Shown: piece by piece, positions 52,542 to 62,283 of the stretch | How the letters are laid out: every line of letters starts with the position of its first letter | Numbering within the stretch: position 1 is the first letter of the stretch | Assembly (NCBI GenBank): GCA_964422155.1 | Contig: CAYQZZ010000001.1 | Span: 37,478 to 101,477 of the forward strand | DNA: 64,000 nucleotides | Source of the DNA: JBGPRB01 sp964422155 | GTDB taxonomy: Bacteria; Chloroflexota; Dehalococcoidia; Dehalococcoidales; RBG-16-60-22 | Direction of reading: 5' to 3' | Translations under genes and position numbers: made by a program | The notes under the pieces: model-generated | Told to the model about the DNA's origin: nothing | Database searches by the model: none | The model's input: the letters and a program-made list of their open reading frames with translations, nothing else

Positions 52542-54494
52542 TTGACTACATGGCATGATTATTTAAAAGAACAGGGGCACGCACCGGACTGGCCGTATCC
52601 CATCCGCTTCGACAAGGAGCAGGAAATCGATGCCGATGTCCTGGTGATAGGAGGCGGCATCGCCGGTTGCTGGGCGGCCATCAGCGCCGCCAGGCAGGGA
52701 TTAAATGTAGCTCTGGTGGAAAAGGGTGATACTATCAGGAGCGGCGCCGGGGGCCCGGGATGCGACCACTGGTGCAATGCCCCCGCCAATCCGTTATCCA
52801 ACGTGGACCCAGATGAGTGGGCGCAGCACATGGCCGACCGCCCGTACTGTAACGGCATCGGCGTCCAGATACAGTGCCGCGAGGACTGGGATACCCTGCT
52901 CGAGATGGAACAGATGGGCGGTAAAATCAGGGATACCAAAGATGAATACGTTGGCGCCCAGGGCCGGGACGAAAAGACCAAGCTCATGATATCCCCGCGC
53001 TATACGAAAGTACACAGCTATGTCCCCGGGATGATAAAGCCGATAACTTTTAAAAGTAATCCGAACCAGAAACTGAACAACGTGGTGATACGGGTCTGGG
53101 GGACTACCTTTAAGCCCGCATTGAAAAAGGAATGCAAGCGCCTGGGGGTTAAAATCTTCGACCGCGTGATGGTGACCAGCCTGCTGACCGATAACGGCGT
53201 CCAGGGCGCCCGGGTAGTCGGGGCTACCGGTTTCAACAACCGCACCGGTGAATTCATGATTTTCAAATCCAAAGCGGCTGTCATCGCCACCGCCGGGGCC
53301 GGGTCGATATGGATGATAAGCACCGAACTGGGCGGGTATTCCAACATGATGTCCCGGGCCATTACCGGCGATGGCACCGCCATGGCCTGGAAAGCCGGCG
53401 CTGCACTGACCAACATGGAAAGCACCGGAGTCTTGCGCATCGCTACCGGTTATAAGCATAAGTGGTATACCGGGGCAGGCGACGCCAGCTACGAGAATGT
53501 CCCTCTCGTCGATGCCAACGGCAAAAGGCTGCCTCTTCCGATACAGGGCTGGATAGATGCGGGTGCTATGGCCCCAACCCCCGATGTCGAGGAAGCTATA
53601 CGTAAAGGCGTCCTTAAAGGCGAATACGCGCTGCCTTTCTACGGCGATTTTCCGGCCATGCCGGATGTCGAGAGAAGGGCGACATGGAAACTGATGCTGG
53701 GTGAAGAATCTACGACAAAAATCATCGTCGATACTTTTAACAAGGCCGGTTATGATGAGAGCCGGGACCTGCTTCAGAGCTATAAATATATCGAGGGCAA
53801 CAGCCTGCCGCAATGGCGGGAGGCAGGTTACGGCGGCGGTCTGTTAGTCGACTGGGATTTGAAAACCAGTCTCGATGGACTGTATGCCGCTGGAACGCAG
53901 ATGTTTGCCCCCGAGGACCATAGCTATGCAGCGGCCACCGGCAGGTATGCCGGCCGGAAAGCCGCGGCCTACGCGCGGCAGGTCGGAAAATCCGGAATAT
54001 CCCGTGAACAGGTCGACCTCGAGAAAGCCCGGGTCTATGCCCCGGTTAAGCGCAGCAGCGGCACGGACTGGAAAGAGCTGCATGCCGGTATCGCCAGAGC
54101 CATGCAATATTATGTCAGTGAATTCAAAACCGAGTCCCTTCTTAACATGGGCCTCGATACCCTGAAAAAAATCGACGAGGAGTCGGTGCCTTTATTGTTC
54201 GCTCTGGACCCGCACAAGCTGATGCGCAGCCTGGAAGACATCAGCCTTTTAACTTACGCCCAGGTCATCATTCATGCTATGCTGGCGCGTAAAGCCAGCA
54301 GTTTTGCACTGGGTTTCCAGAGGATAGACTACCCGACCATAGACCCGCCGGAGTGGAAAAAATATCTCACGATTAAACTGGAAAACGGCAAGGTCAAAAC
54401 CGGAGACTTACCGCTGGCTTTCTGGGGCAACCTGAAAAATCTGTATGAAGCCCACAATAAAGACTATACTGGCGTGTATAAAGGGAAACGATAG
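52542..54494 (+). CDS. FAD-dependent fumarate-reductase/AprA-like flavoprotein
   Basis: A 650-residue flavoprotein. The FAD motif ADVLVIGGGIAGCWAAISAA is near residue 31, with a second FAD region GLYAAGTQMFAPEDHSYAAA around residue 450. The layout matches the succinate dehydrogenase/fumarate reductase/adenylylsulfate reductase group, with helical C-terminal domain residues. No haem or membrane-anchor part is encoded. The ferredoxin gene starts 45 bases later, so electrons probably pass between FAD and two [4Fe-4S] clusters as in AprAB. The true substrate is unknown; an enoate or cyclic enone reduction would suit the neighbourhood. The TTG or ATG start has AAAGGAGG upstream. Confidence 0.87.
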   Translation: MTTWHDYLKEQGHAPDWPYPIRFDKEQEIDADVLVIGGGIAGCWAAISAARQGLNVALVEKGDTIRSGAGGPGCDHWCNAPANPLSNVDPDEWAQHMADRPYCNGIGVQIQCREDWDTLLEMEQMGGKIRDTKDEYVGAQGRDEKTKLMISPRYTKVHSYVPGMIKPITFKSNPNQKLNNVVIRVWGTTFKPALKKECKRLGVKIFDRVMVTSLLTDNGVQGARVVGATGFNNRTGEFMIFKSKAAVIATAGAGSIWMISTELGGYSNMMSRAITGDGTAMAWKAGAALTNMESTGVLRIATGYKHKWYTGAGDASYENVPLVDANGKRLPLPIQGWIDAGAMAPTPDVEEAIRKGVLKGEYALPFYGDFPAMPDVERRATWKLMLGEESTTKIIVDTFNKAGYDESRDLLQSYKYIEGNSLPQWREAGYGGGLLVDWDLKTSLDGLYAAGTQMFAPEDHSYAAATGRYAGRKAAAYARQVGKSGISREQVDLEKARVYAPVKRSSGTDWKELHAGIARAMQYYVSEFKTESLLNMGLDTLKKIDEESVPLLFALDPHKLMRSLEDISLLTYAQVIIHAMLARKASSFALGFQRIDYPTIDPPEWKKYLTIKLENGKVKTGDLPLAFWGNLKNLYEAHNKDYTGVYKGKR

Positions 54495-54539
54495 GTTCAA
54501 AATTATACTTTTTGAATGAACCGTTTTATGGAGGAAAAG

Positions 54540-54836
54540 ATGGCAAAGGAAAAAGTAATCGCTATGCCCAATATTACTTCACCGAACAAGCCGGTGACTT
54601 TTAATGAGGATATCTGCAACGGGTGTAACCATTGCGTGGAAGTCTGCCAGATAGACGTTTACATACCGAATCCCCAGAAAGGCAAACCGCCGATGATACT
54701 GCACCCCGATGAATGCTGGTACTGCGGTTGCTGTGCTAATGATTGTCCCCGCCCCGGGGCTATTACATTTAACTGGCCGCTACAGCAACGCGGCTACTGG
54801 AAGAACAAGGCAACCGGAGAAGTCCATCAAATCTAG
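54540..54836 (+). CDS. Two-cluster [4Fe-4S] ferredoxin partner of flavoprotein
   Basis: About 98 residues with two cluster motifs, CNGCNHCVEVC and CWYCGCCANDCP. ATG 54540 follows GGAGG with five bases spacing, so the ATG eight codons upstream is rejected. The C-terminal WPLQQRGYWKNKATG tail resembles that of AprB-like ferredoxins. It directly follows the flavoprotein gene and is the likely electron carrier for it. Confidence 0.9.
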   Translation: MAKEKVIAMPNITSPNKPVTFNEDICNGCNHCVEVCQIDVYIPNPQKGKPPMILHPDECWYCGCCANDCPRPGAITFNWPLQQRGYWKNKATGEVHQI

Positions 54837-54953
54837 CCGCTTAGCATTCGGATGTTACGCCAGCGTAAATGAAGATAACAGGGAGTAAAAAACCAGTACC
54901 TAATATCTATATTTACAGTACCAGCCACCATCCGGTATAGGGATTGTATCCAC

Positions 54954-55862
54954 TTACGGCATTTGTGGCACTAAATCTGTTCCTGTGTATTTCGGTGTCA
55001 TGAACATTTCCAGACAGTAGAAGGGTTTACCGACTTTTACGTAGTTTAGCGGGCAATGGAATACCCCGGGTGGCACAACAACGACGGTCGGGCCGTTAAT
55101 GATATGTTTTTCTTTTTCTTCACCGAAGGTGAACTCTATTTCGGCGTCGAATTCTTTCATATCCATCGGGTTCGAGCCGAAGAAATAAAAGAACTCTGTG
55201 AAATTGTGTTTATGAGTCGGGGCATGGAACATATAAGGTTTCCTGACCACCGTTAGTCCCATATTTATTCTCGCGCCCGCAGGGATAATATGCTCTGGTA
55301 CCGCGGCTAGCCCCAGCCCTTCGCCGCCCCATTTATTGTCTTTAATAATATCTTTGATGAAATATCTATTGTAGTTTGGTTCAGGTACTCTTATTTCTTT
55401 TAGGTCTTCACCTAGATCTATTCCCGAGTACCCTGTTGTCATGAACATTTCCAGGCAGTAAAAGGGCTTGCCGACCCTCGCGTAGTTTAGCGGGCAGTGG
55501 TATACACCCGGTGCGGCGACAACGATCGTAGGTCTATTGATTACATGTTTTTCCCGTTCCGGCCCGAAAGTGTACTCCACATCGGCGTCGAAGTCATGCA
55601 TATCCATCGGGTTTGAGCCGAAGAAGAAAAAGTACTCCGTGAACATGTGTTTGTGGACCGGCTCATGGAACAAGTAAGGTTTTCTGACCACTGTTATTGC
55701 CGGGAGAGCTCTGGCATCCGCAGGTATGATGTCCTCATGTCCCCGGCCGGCCGATATTGCTTCTCCCCCCCATTCTTTTTTCATGGTTTCATGTATTACG
55801 TCTTTGATGAAATATTTTTCGTACTTGAGTTCCGCCTTTTTTTTCGCCACTTTTTTCGCCAC
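54954..55862 (-). CDS. Double-cupin protein
   Basis: A 302-residue protein made of two similar halves. The first metal site is His70, His72, Glu76 (HKHMFTE) with His122 (PGVYH), and the second His217, His219, Glu223 (HKHNFTE) with a matching PGVFH. Each half begins KYFIKD or RYFIKD, so it arose by tandem duplication. The FDADVE and FDAEIE segments are the family's LGAEVE counterpart. The GTG at 55862 has AAAGGAG upstream. It reads opposite to the flavoprotein genes. No reaction is known for this cupin family. Confidence 0.85.
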   Translation of the reverse strand: MAKKVAKKKAELKYEKYFIKDVIHETMKKEWGGEAISAGRGHEDIIPADARALPAITVVRKPYLFHEPVHKHMFTEYFFFFGSNPMDMHDFDADVEYTFGPEREKHVINRPTIVVAAPGVYHCPLNYARVGKPFYCLEMFMTTGYSGIDLGEDLKEIRVPEPNYNRYFIKDIIKDNKWGGEGLGLAAVPEHIIPAGARINMGLTVVRKPYMFHAPTHKHNFTEFFYFFGSNPMDMKEFDAEIEFTFGEEKEKHIINGPTVVVVPPGVFHCPLNYVKVGKPFYCLEMFMTPKYTGTDLVPQMP

Positions 55863-56234
55863 TTTTTTCTCCTTTTCTTCTCCTTTTAATCAAGTGTACT
55901 CGTTAGAATTTAATACTAGAACTTCCTATTTCTAAATTTACCATACTTCATCTCCGCGATGATTTTATGGGGTTTCACTGTCGATTATTATCGACTCTTC
56001 TACCTACGATGTCAATGATAAATTGCTTTGGTAACATTTGCATCCGGCGGCCGGTGATGACCTCACCACTTTATTCCCCCCACCCCCTCGCTACTCTTAT
56101 GACCGCAACATGGTCACTTCATTAAAAGCTCCTCCCACCAGAGGCTGCTTTATTGTAAAGCTATAAATTATATAAGTCAAGACATTTGATAGGTCACATT
56201 TGAGGCAATTGTTGGGTAACAGTCGCTTGAAATG

Positions 56235-56303
56235 TTACTTCAGCCTTTTCGCCAGCACCACTTCTCTCTCAATTGTCGTGATTACATTCCGCACGGACAG
56301 AGG
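56235..56303 (-). pseudogene. C-terminal gene fragment, copy A (22 codons)
   Basis: The minus strand reads PLSVRNVITTIEREVVLAKR then LK and a stop at 56235; a stop lies just upstream. A second copy at 62284-62379 reads PLAVRNVITTIEREVVLAKN then LK-stop. Within the conserved part the differences fall mostly on third codon positions and are synonymous, so both descend from genes that were under selection. I cannot name the protein. Confidence 0.5.
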
Positions 56304-56632
56304 TTAATTACGTTAGCGGGACCATTAAACAGTACCGAGGAATTTTCCGCAGTGCCGTGGACAAGGTGAGGAATTCCGCACCTTTCCGCACCTTCATTCT
56401 CCACTCCCTAATGTCCCCAGGGAGGAGGTGTGGACTGAGGACTGAGGACAAACCGAGGACAAACCATCAACGATGGGCACTTAACTGTTGCAGAAAGGAA
56501 CCATTTTTTATAGTCCTAAAAGGATTATTTACATGCTCAAACTGCAGTATATTTATAAGATTTCAATTAAATACCACATGTTTTCGACGTGGTGTATAAT
56601 AAACCCAAAGAATATACTCTTTTCCTGGTAAA

Positions 56633-56832
56633 ATGAACGAGACTGAAAATCTAGGTGTAATTGTAAAACGGCAAAGAAACAGGCTAGTGTAAATCTTCGG
56701 GGGGAATAAATGATTGAGAGAGGGTACACACTGGAACAAATCCAGCAAGCCAATTAAGTATTGTTACAGGTGGAGTTCGACTCTCGTAAAGAGAATCTGC
56801 AAATATATAAAGCAAGGTCAACCAGCCCCTGA
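56633..56832 (+). pseudogene. Decayed small regulator-like gene (possible)
   Basis: Frame 56633-56692 reads MNETENLGVIVKRQRNRLV-stop, like the first helix of a helix-turn-helix protein. At 56710 a new ATG with a GGGGGG ribosome site opens MIERGYTLEQIQQAN-stop, and the same frame runs on for 24 codons to 56832. The broken reading suggests a gene in decay. The family is not certain. Confidence 0.3.
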
Positions 56833-57049
56833 AGCTATTTTAACTATGGCAATGAGGTAAACTCTGGTATCACTTTTGGGGGCAGGTCAGTAGGCCAATA
56901 CTAGTATTATTCGATTTGTTCACCGATAATGAAAGCAGGTGAATAGAACTTTAGAATAACCGGTTGCTAAGAAACAACAATGATTGTATTTTTCACTTGA
57001 AGTTGGCATAATATAAGATTACATGTCAGATAAATTAAATAGAGAATAA

Positions 57050-59734
57050 ATGATAGAAAAAGACAAGTCTAGCATGGAAGCTGGAAAAGAAAAAACCTTC
57101 GTAAAGGGACTCAGTCTGGCGGATTTCGGCATTGATGGAAATCCGACAGTGGTCGATGTCAGTAATGGGAAAATAGTCAGGATTAGACCACTCCACTATG
57201 ACTGGCATTATGACAGGAAGAAACTGAATCCGTGGAAGATAGAGGCGCGCGGGCAGGTCTTTGAACCAGCCATGAAAACGTTGTTGCCTCCTTTCGGTAT
57301 GGCCTATAAAAAGCGGGTATACTCCCCCAACCGGATTCTCTACCCATTAAAAAGGGTTGATTGGGACCCCGACGGTGATAGAAATATGGCAAACAGGGGA
57401 AAGAGCACGTATATTAGAATATCCTGGGATGAGGCCGTGACAACAATAGCCAGCGAGTTAAAGAGGATAAAGGCAAAATATGGTCCGGAAGCGGTACTTG
57501 CCCAGACGGATGGACACGGGGAGGGAAAGGGCATCCATGCCGCCCATGGCAGCGCCAATAAACTACTGGCCTTACTGGGAGGTTATACACTACAGATGAG
57601 AAATCCGGATAGTTGGGAGGGGTGGGCCTGGGGAGCCAAGCACGCCTGGGGAATGGAACCCGTAGGGGAGATGGGACCGTCTGCCAACGTCATACCTGAT
57701 ATTGCCGAGAACACCGAGCTTCTCCTTTTCTGGGGATGTGACCCGGAAACAACTCCCTGGGGGTTCAACGGGCAAATGGCAAGCCGCCTTTGCTACTGGT
57801 TTACCGAGCTCGGCATAAAGTGCATCTATATCTGCCCGGACCTGAACTACGGGGCGGCTGTTCACGCTGATAAGTGGATTCCCATAAGGCCCAACACCGA
57901 TGCTGCCCTGCAACTGGCGATAGCTTATATCTGGATTACTGAAGGGACTTATGATAAGGAATACGTTGCCACGCACACATCCGGCTTTGAGAAGTTCGAA
58001 CCGTATGTCCTAGGGAAAGAGGATGGGATTCCCAAGACACCCGGATGGGCTGCCGGGATAACAGGAATCCCGGCGGCGATAATCAAGGTGCTGGCCAGGG
58101 AGTGGGCGTCTAAGCGGACGACAATAGCGCATGGTAATGGCGGTCCCGGCATCAGGAGCGCCTATTCAACTGAAGCTAGCAGGCTTGAAGTGCTATTGTT
58201 AGCGATGCAGGGACTGGGCAAGCCGGGGGCTCACCAGGTCAAGATGCTCGAATGGGGCATATCCGGTATGTGGTTTCCGAAGGGAAGTCAGATGCCGATG
58301 AGCCTGTATTATCCCCGTTTGATCAGGCCTTCTTATTCCATTACGGAAGTTGGCACCCCGCGGGCTTTACCCCTGGATAATAGAGAAACATCCCGGTCCG
58401 AACTGCAAAAACTCATGACGCCGGCGCCGATTAACCCGACACAGTTTATTCCCAAGGACCTTATCCACGAAGCCATTCTCCATCCGCCTGTAAGCTGGTA
58501 CGGCAACTCGACCTTTCCCGGCACGATAGAGGACCAGTTCGTGAAATACACTTACCCCGCCAAGGGCTGCTCCGAGGTGCATATGATATGGACGGATTCG
58601 CCCTGCTGGATAACCTGCTGGAATGATAGCAATTCCTTTATCAGGGCGTTGAGAAGCCCGAAGATAGAATTCATCCTGGCACAGCACCCGTGGCTGGAAA
58701 ACGATTGTTTGTTTGCCGATATTGTCCTGCCGGTCAATACCAAATTCGAGGAACAGGATATAACAACGGACTTTGAAAGTGGGCAATTCACCACGGTCAT
58801 GCAAGGCGGGAAATGCATCGAACCCGTGGGAGAATCAAAAAGCGACTATGAGATAGTCTGTTTGATAGCCGAGAAACTCGGTTTGCTGCAGAAATACACC
58901 GGGGGCAAGACTGTTGACGAATGGCAAAAAATCGTCTTTGATAACTCGGGCATACAGGATAAGATCAGCTACCAGGAGTTTGAAGAAAAGGGGTATTTTG
59001 TTATCCCAACTGATCCGGAATGGAATAAATACCCGGTAGGTTTAAAAAAATTCTACGAGAACCCCGCAAATAATCCTTTGAAGACCCCCTCTGGCAAGAT
59101 AGAGTTCTATTCTCAGAATTTGGCCAAGCACTTCCCTGATGACAAGGAAAGACCACCGGTGCCACACTGGATTGAAAAAGGTGAAAGCCATGATGAAAGA
59201 ATCTCCAGCGAAAGGGCCAGGAAATTTCCGCTTCTTATCATGTCCAACCACGGCAGATGGAGAGTCCACGCCCAGTGCGATGATATTACCTGGACAAGGG
59301 AAATCCAGACCTGCAAGGTCAAGGGCCCGGATGGATACAAGTATGAGCCGCTATGGATTAGTCCGGCTGACGCCGCAGCGAGGGGTATAAGGAGTGGCGA
59401 CGTGGTCAAGGTTCACAACGAAAGGGGTGCCGTCCTGGGTGGCGCTTATGTCACCGAACGAATGATGCCCGGGGTCGTCTACATGGACCACGGAGCGAGG
59501 TATGACCCTGTAGTCCCGGGAGAGCTCGATCGAGGAGGAGCGATAAACACGATAACCCCGCACAGGACAACCTCAAAAAACGCCACGGGGATGGTTGTGA
59601 GCAGCTTTCTGGTGGAAGTTGAGTCAATCAATATAGAAGATATACGAAAGAAGAATCCGGAAGCATTTGAAAGGAAGTACGATCCGGCGTCCGGCCTGCG
59701 TTTCAATGCCTGGGTTGAAGCAGGTATGGAATAA
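57050..59734 (+). CDS. Molybdopterin oxidoreductase, pyrogallol-phloroglucinol transhydroxylase-like large subunit
   Basis: An 894-residue DMSO-reductase-family protein without signal peptide and without the N-terminal [4Fe-4S] cysteine motif, like the transhydroxylase large subunit. It shares with that enzyme WKIEARG near residue 62, NPDSWEGW at residues 185-192 (Asp187 and Ser188 correspond to the active-site Asp and Mo-ligand Ser), DPET, the AIAYTW-like segment AIAYIW with YDKEYVA, and KCIEPVGESKSDYEI. Such enzymes move hydroxyl groups between phenols without O2. No three-cluster small subunit lies next to it, so the partner is missing or is another ferredoxin, such as 54540. It begins a cluster with two double-cupin genes. 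Confidence 0.85.
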   Translation: MIEKDKSSMEAGKEKTFVKGLSLADFGIDGNPTVVDVSNGKIVRIRPLHYDWHYDRKKLNPWKIEARGQVFEPAMKTLLPPFGMAYKKRVYSPNRILYPLKRVDWDPDGDRNMANRGKSTYIRISWDEAVTTIASELKRIKAKYGPEAVLAQTDGHGEGKGIHAAHGSANKLLALLGGYTLQMRNPDSWEGWAWGAKHAWGMEPVGEMGPSANVIPDIAENTELLLFWGCDPETTPWGFNGQMASRLCYWFTELGIKCIYICPDLNYGAAVHADKWIPIRPNTDAALQLAIAYIWITEGTYDKEYVATHTSGFEKFEPYVLGKEDGIPKTPGWAAGITGIPAAIIKVLAREWASKRTTIAHGNGGPGIRSAYSTEASRLEVLLLAMQGLGKPGAHQVKMLEWGISGMWFPKGSQMPMSLYYPRLIRPSYSITEVGTPRALPLDNRETSRSELQKLMTPAPINPTQFIPKDLIHEAILHPPVSWYGNSTFPGTIEDQFVKYTYPAKGCSEVHMIWTDSPCWITCWNDSNSFIRALRSPKIEFILAQHPWLENDCLFADIVLPVNTKFEEQDITTDFESGQFTTVMQGGKCIEPVGESKSDYEIVCLIAEKLGLLQKYTGGKTVDEWQKIVFDNSGIQDKISYQEFEEKGYFVIPTDPEWNKYPVGLKKFYENPANNPLKTPSGKIEFYSQNLAKHFPDDKERPPVPHWIEKGESHDERISSERARKFPLLIMSNHGRWRVHAQCDDITWTREIQTCKVKGPDGYKYEPLWISPADAAARGIRSGDVVKVHNERGAVLGGAYVTERMMPGVVYMDHGARYDPVVPGELDRGGAINTITPHRTTSKNATGMVVSSFLVEVESINIEDIRKKNPEAFERKYDPASGLRFNAWVEAGME

Positions 59735-59906
59735 TGGAGGTTTTTGTTATCGACGTTTGAATCTGCCACGGCTGCTAGAGCTGCTAGATTGCCTGCAAGG
59801 ATGAATATATCGGATGGGAAAAACGAGCAAATCCGGGGAACCGTGCCCGGGTAAAGGTGCACTATAAATATAATAGAGCAATATTTTTAATAAGGAGCGA
59901 GAAAAA

Positions 59907-61007
59907 ATGGCAAAGAGAAAATATGAGCATTTAGTTAAACCCCTGAGTGTTGGCGGAACGGATATGGAGGTGATGAAGAAGCTGCAAGGCCCGAAGGGCG
60001 CATTTGCCAATGGGCCGGGAAATGCCGACAAAATCGTGTGGCTGAACGGAAGGGACCATCTGGAAGGGCTGGAACTCAATTTTACCTGGGGATTCTATAG
60101 CGGGCTCGGTGACTGGCACACCGGTCAGGACCCTCACGTGCACCCCTACCCTGAATGTCTCGTTTTTGTCGGTCTGGACTCAGCTAATCTCAATTACCTG
60201 GGGGCGGAAATCGAGATATGCTTGGGTGAGGAGCTGGAAACATATTCGTTCAACATGCCCACCGTCGTCTCTATCCCCGCCGGGTTTCCCCATTGTCCGC
60301 TGGTAACCAAGAGTGTATGGAGCCCTAAGGGCTTCGGTTTTTACCTGGCTTCTCTGGGAGCTGTCCCTGAGACCACCTGGATGGGTGAAGGTGTCTCGGA
60401 GGCGACGATAAAGGCGATGCAGGAAGCGGCGGCTAAGAGCGGGAGAAAGATAGCAATGAAATCCAGTGTGGGTAAACGGATAAAAAACAAGCCAACCAAG
60501 GCGACAGGGAAATACGCGCACTTGATTAAACCGCTTAGAGATGGCATGGTAACTGAGCGGGGGCAAATGCTTAAGAATAAGATAACACCAGAGCAAAGAG
60601 CTCAATTTGATGAAATGGCTAAACAAGGGCAGATTCTGGGACCTGGCAATGCCGACCATCTGACCTGGATGTATGGTAGGGATCTGGCAGGATTAGACAT
60701 TAATTTAACCTGGGGATTCTACAGTAAACCAGGTATCTGGCACCGAGGAATCGGCGCGCACGTCCATCCTACTGCTGAAGTCCTGGTATTCGCTGGCCTT
60801 GACCCGACTAATATTGATTACCTCGGGGCAAAACTTGAGATAGATATGGGTGTTGAGCATGAAAGATATATCTTTGATAAACCAACCGTCGTTATCTGCC
60901 CCCCGGGGTTACCGCATCTGCCGTTAGTAACCAGATGGGTCGATAAGCCTTACGCGTTCTATGTGATTTGTCTTTCCGGCGAACACGAAACTTCCCGAGT
61001 AGATTAA
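59907..61007 (+). CDS. Double-cupin protein
   Basis: A 366-residue protein of two cupin halves, each opening with KYEHLVKPL or KYAHLIKPL. Metal site 1 is His77, His79, Glu83 (HVHPYPE) with PAGFPH, and site 2 is His285, His287, Glu291 (HVHPTAE) with PPGLPH. Shared family strings LGAEIE and FDKPTVVI are present. A helical linker near residues 160-200 joins the halves. ATG 59907 has AAGGAG upstream. The protein at 61060 is its close paralogue. It follows the transhydroxylase-like gene on the same strand, so a role on the same substrate is likely. Confidence 0.88.
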   Translation: MAKRKYEHLVKPLSVGGTDMEVMKKLQGPKGAFANGPGNADKIVWLNGRDHLEGLELNFTWGFYSGLGDWHTGQDPHVHPYPECLVFVGLDSANLNYLGAEIEICLGEELETYSFNMPTVVSIPAGFPHCPLVTKSVWSPKGFGFYLASLGAVPETTWMGEGVSEATIKAMQEAAAKSGRKIAMKSSVGKRIKNKPTKATGKYAHLIKPLRDGMVTERGQMLKNKITPEQRAQFDEMAKQGQILGPGNADHLTWMYGRDLAGLDINLTWGFYSKPGIWHRGIGAHVHPTAEVLVFAGLDPTNIDYLGAKLEIDMGVEHERYIFDKPTVVICPPGLPHLPLVTRWVDKPYAFYVICLSGEHETSRVD

Positions 61008-61059
61008 CTATCCCGCTAAATTTAATGTAATCATTAAATATTGAAGGAGAGGAATTAAA

Positions 61060-62139
61060 ATGGCAAGGAGAAAGTACGAGCATCTGGTAAAACCCCTAAA
61101 CATAGCCACAATGCCTCAGATGGTTCTGGATGGCGGAGGATTCAAAAACACGGGAAATGCCGACAGCATCTACTGGCTGAATGGCAGAGAGCACCTAGAA
61201 GGGCTGGAGCTCAATTTTTCCTGGGGGTTCTACACCGGCCTGGGTGATTGGCACTCCGGCATGGACCCTCACATCCACCCTTACCCGGAGGCCTTGGTAT
61301 TCGTCGGCCTTGACCCCAACAATGTCGAGTATCTGGGGGCGGAAATCGATTTTTGTATGGGTGAGGAACTGGAAGTGCATACCTTCGATAAACCCACCGT
61401 CGTCATTGCTCCCGCCGGGTTTCCCCATTGTCCACTGATTACCAAGAATGTGACCAATCCGATAGGCTTCAGCTTTATGATTTTTTCTCTCGGCGCCAAC
61501 CCCACCACAGCTTGGATGGGGGATAGTATGACGGAACAGCAAAAACAACTAATGACACAAGCGCGTGCTGGGTCAAAGATGTCGATGGAATCTTCTTTTA
61601 CAGAGAAAAGGATAAAATCCACTAAAGATTATTTTACTCACGGGCACAAATATAACCATTTTTTCAAACCTCTGAAACCATTCAAGACGGCTCTGGGGAA
61701 CTTGACAGACCAGGAAAGAGCTCAAGTAGAAAAGATAACCGCTGGTGGGATGAAGGTTGGGCCGGGAAACTCGGATAACCTGGTATGGATGTACGGCAAG
61801 GACCTGGAAGGTATGCCACTTAATTTTACCTGGGGATTCTATAAGTCACCCGGTGTCTGGCACCGCGGACCGGGGAATTCCGATGGGGCACATGTCCATC
61901 CCACTGACGAAGTCCTGGTTTTCGCTGGCACCGACCCGAGCAATATTGATTACTTAGGGGCGGAAATCTCGATAGATATGGGCGCAGAGCATGAAAGGTA
62001 TGTCTTTGATAAACCAACTGTCGTTATCTGCCCCAAAGGGGTACCGCATAACCCGGTAATTGCCAGATATGTTGACAGGCCCTACGCGTTCTTTGTGATT
62101 TGTCTTTCCGGCGAACACGAAACTGCTTATGTAGATTAA
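61060..62139 (+). CDS. Double-cupin protein, paralogue
   Basis: A 359-residue double cupin. Site 1 is His71, His73, Glu77 (HIHPYPE) with PAGFPH, and site 2 is His278, His280, Glu284 (HVHPTDE) with PKGVPH. The ending CLSGEHETAYVD nearly matches that of the previous gene (CLSGEHETSRVD), showing tandem gene duplication. A GGAGAGG ribosome site precedes the ATG. A strong hairpin follows at 62171-62199 and probably ends the operon. Confidence 0.88.
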   Translation: MARRKYEHLVKPLNIATMPQMVLDGGGFKNTGNADSIYWLNGREHLEGLELNFSWGFYTGLGDWHSGMDPHIHPYPEALVFVGLDPNNVEYLGAEIDFCMGEELEVHTFDKPTVVIAPAGFPHCPLITKNVTNPIGFSFMIFSLGANPTTAWMGDSMTEQQKQLMTQARAGSKMSMESSFTEKRIKSTKDYFTHGHKYNHFFKPLKPFKTALGNLTDQERAQVEKITAGGMKVGPGNSDNLVWMYGKDLEGMPLNFTWGFYKSPGVWHRGPGNSDGAHVHPTDEVLVFAGTDPSNIDYLGAEISIDMGAEHERYVFDKPTVVICPKGVPHNPVIARYVDRPYAFFVICLSGEHETAYVD

Positions 62140-62170
62140 CTATCCCAGCACAAGAGGAATTCCTGGACCG

Positions 62171-62199
62171 TCGCCCCATTTAGGTTTTAAATGGGGCGA
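62171..62199 (+). terminator. Hairpin downstream of double-cupin gene
   Basis: TCGCCCCATTTA and TAAATGGGGCGA pair perfectly over 12 bases around a five-base loop, 32 bases after the stop codon. No T-run follows, so it is a terminator-like or mRNA-stabilising hairpin. Confidence 0.55.
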
Positions 62200-62283
62200 T
62201 GGTGCATTTACTAAGTAGTCGCTGAATCACGCTCATAAACCAAGATGGTGAAAGTCCTCAGTGTGACACAATAGTTTGAAATG

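Larger units (their letters stand above)
55863..57049. other. Long intergenic region with gene remnants
   Basis: About 1.2 kb with no intact gene. It holds a C-terminal gene fragment on the minus strand (56235-56303), decayed frames at 56633-56832, a short run of GAGGACAAACC-like repeats near 56430-56465, and AT-rich sequence ahead of the molybdoenzyme gene. Confidence 0.5.
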
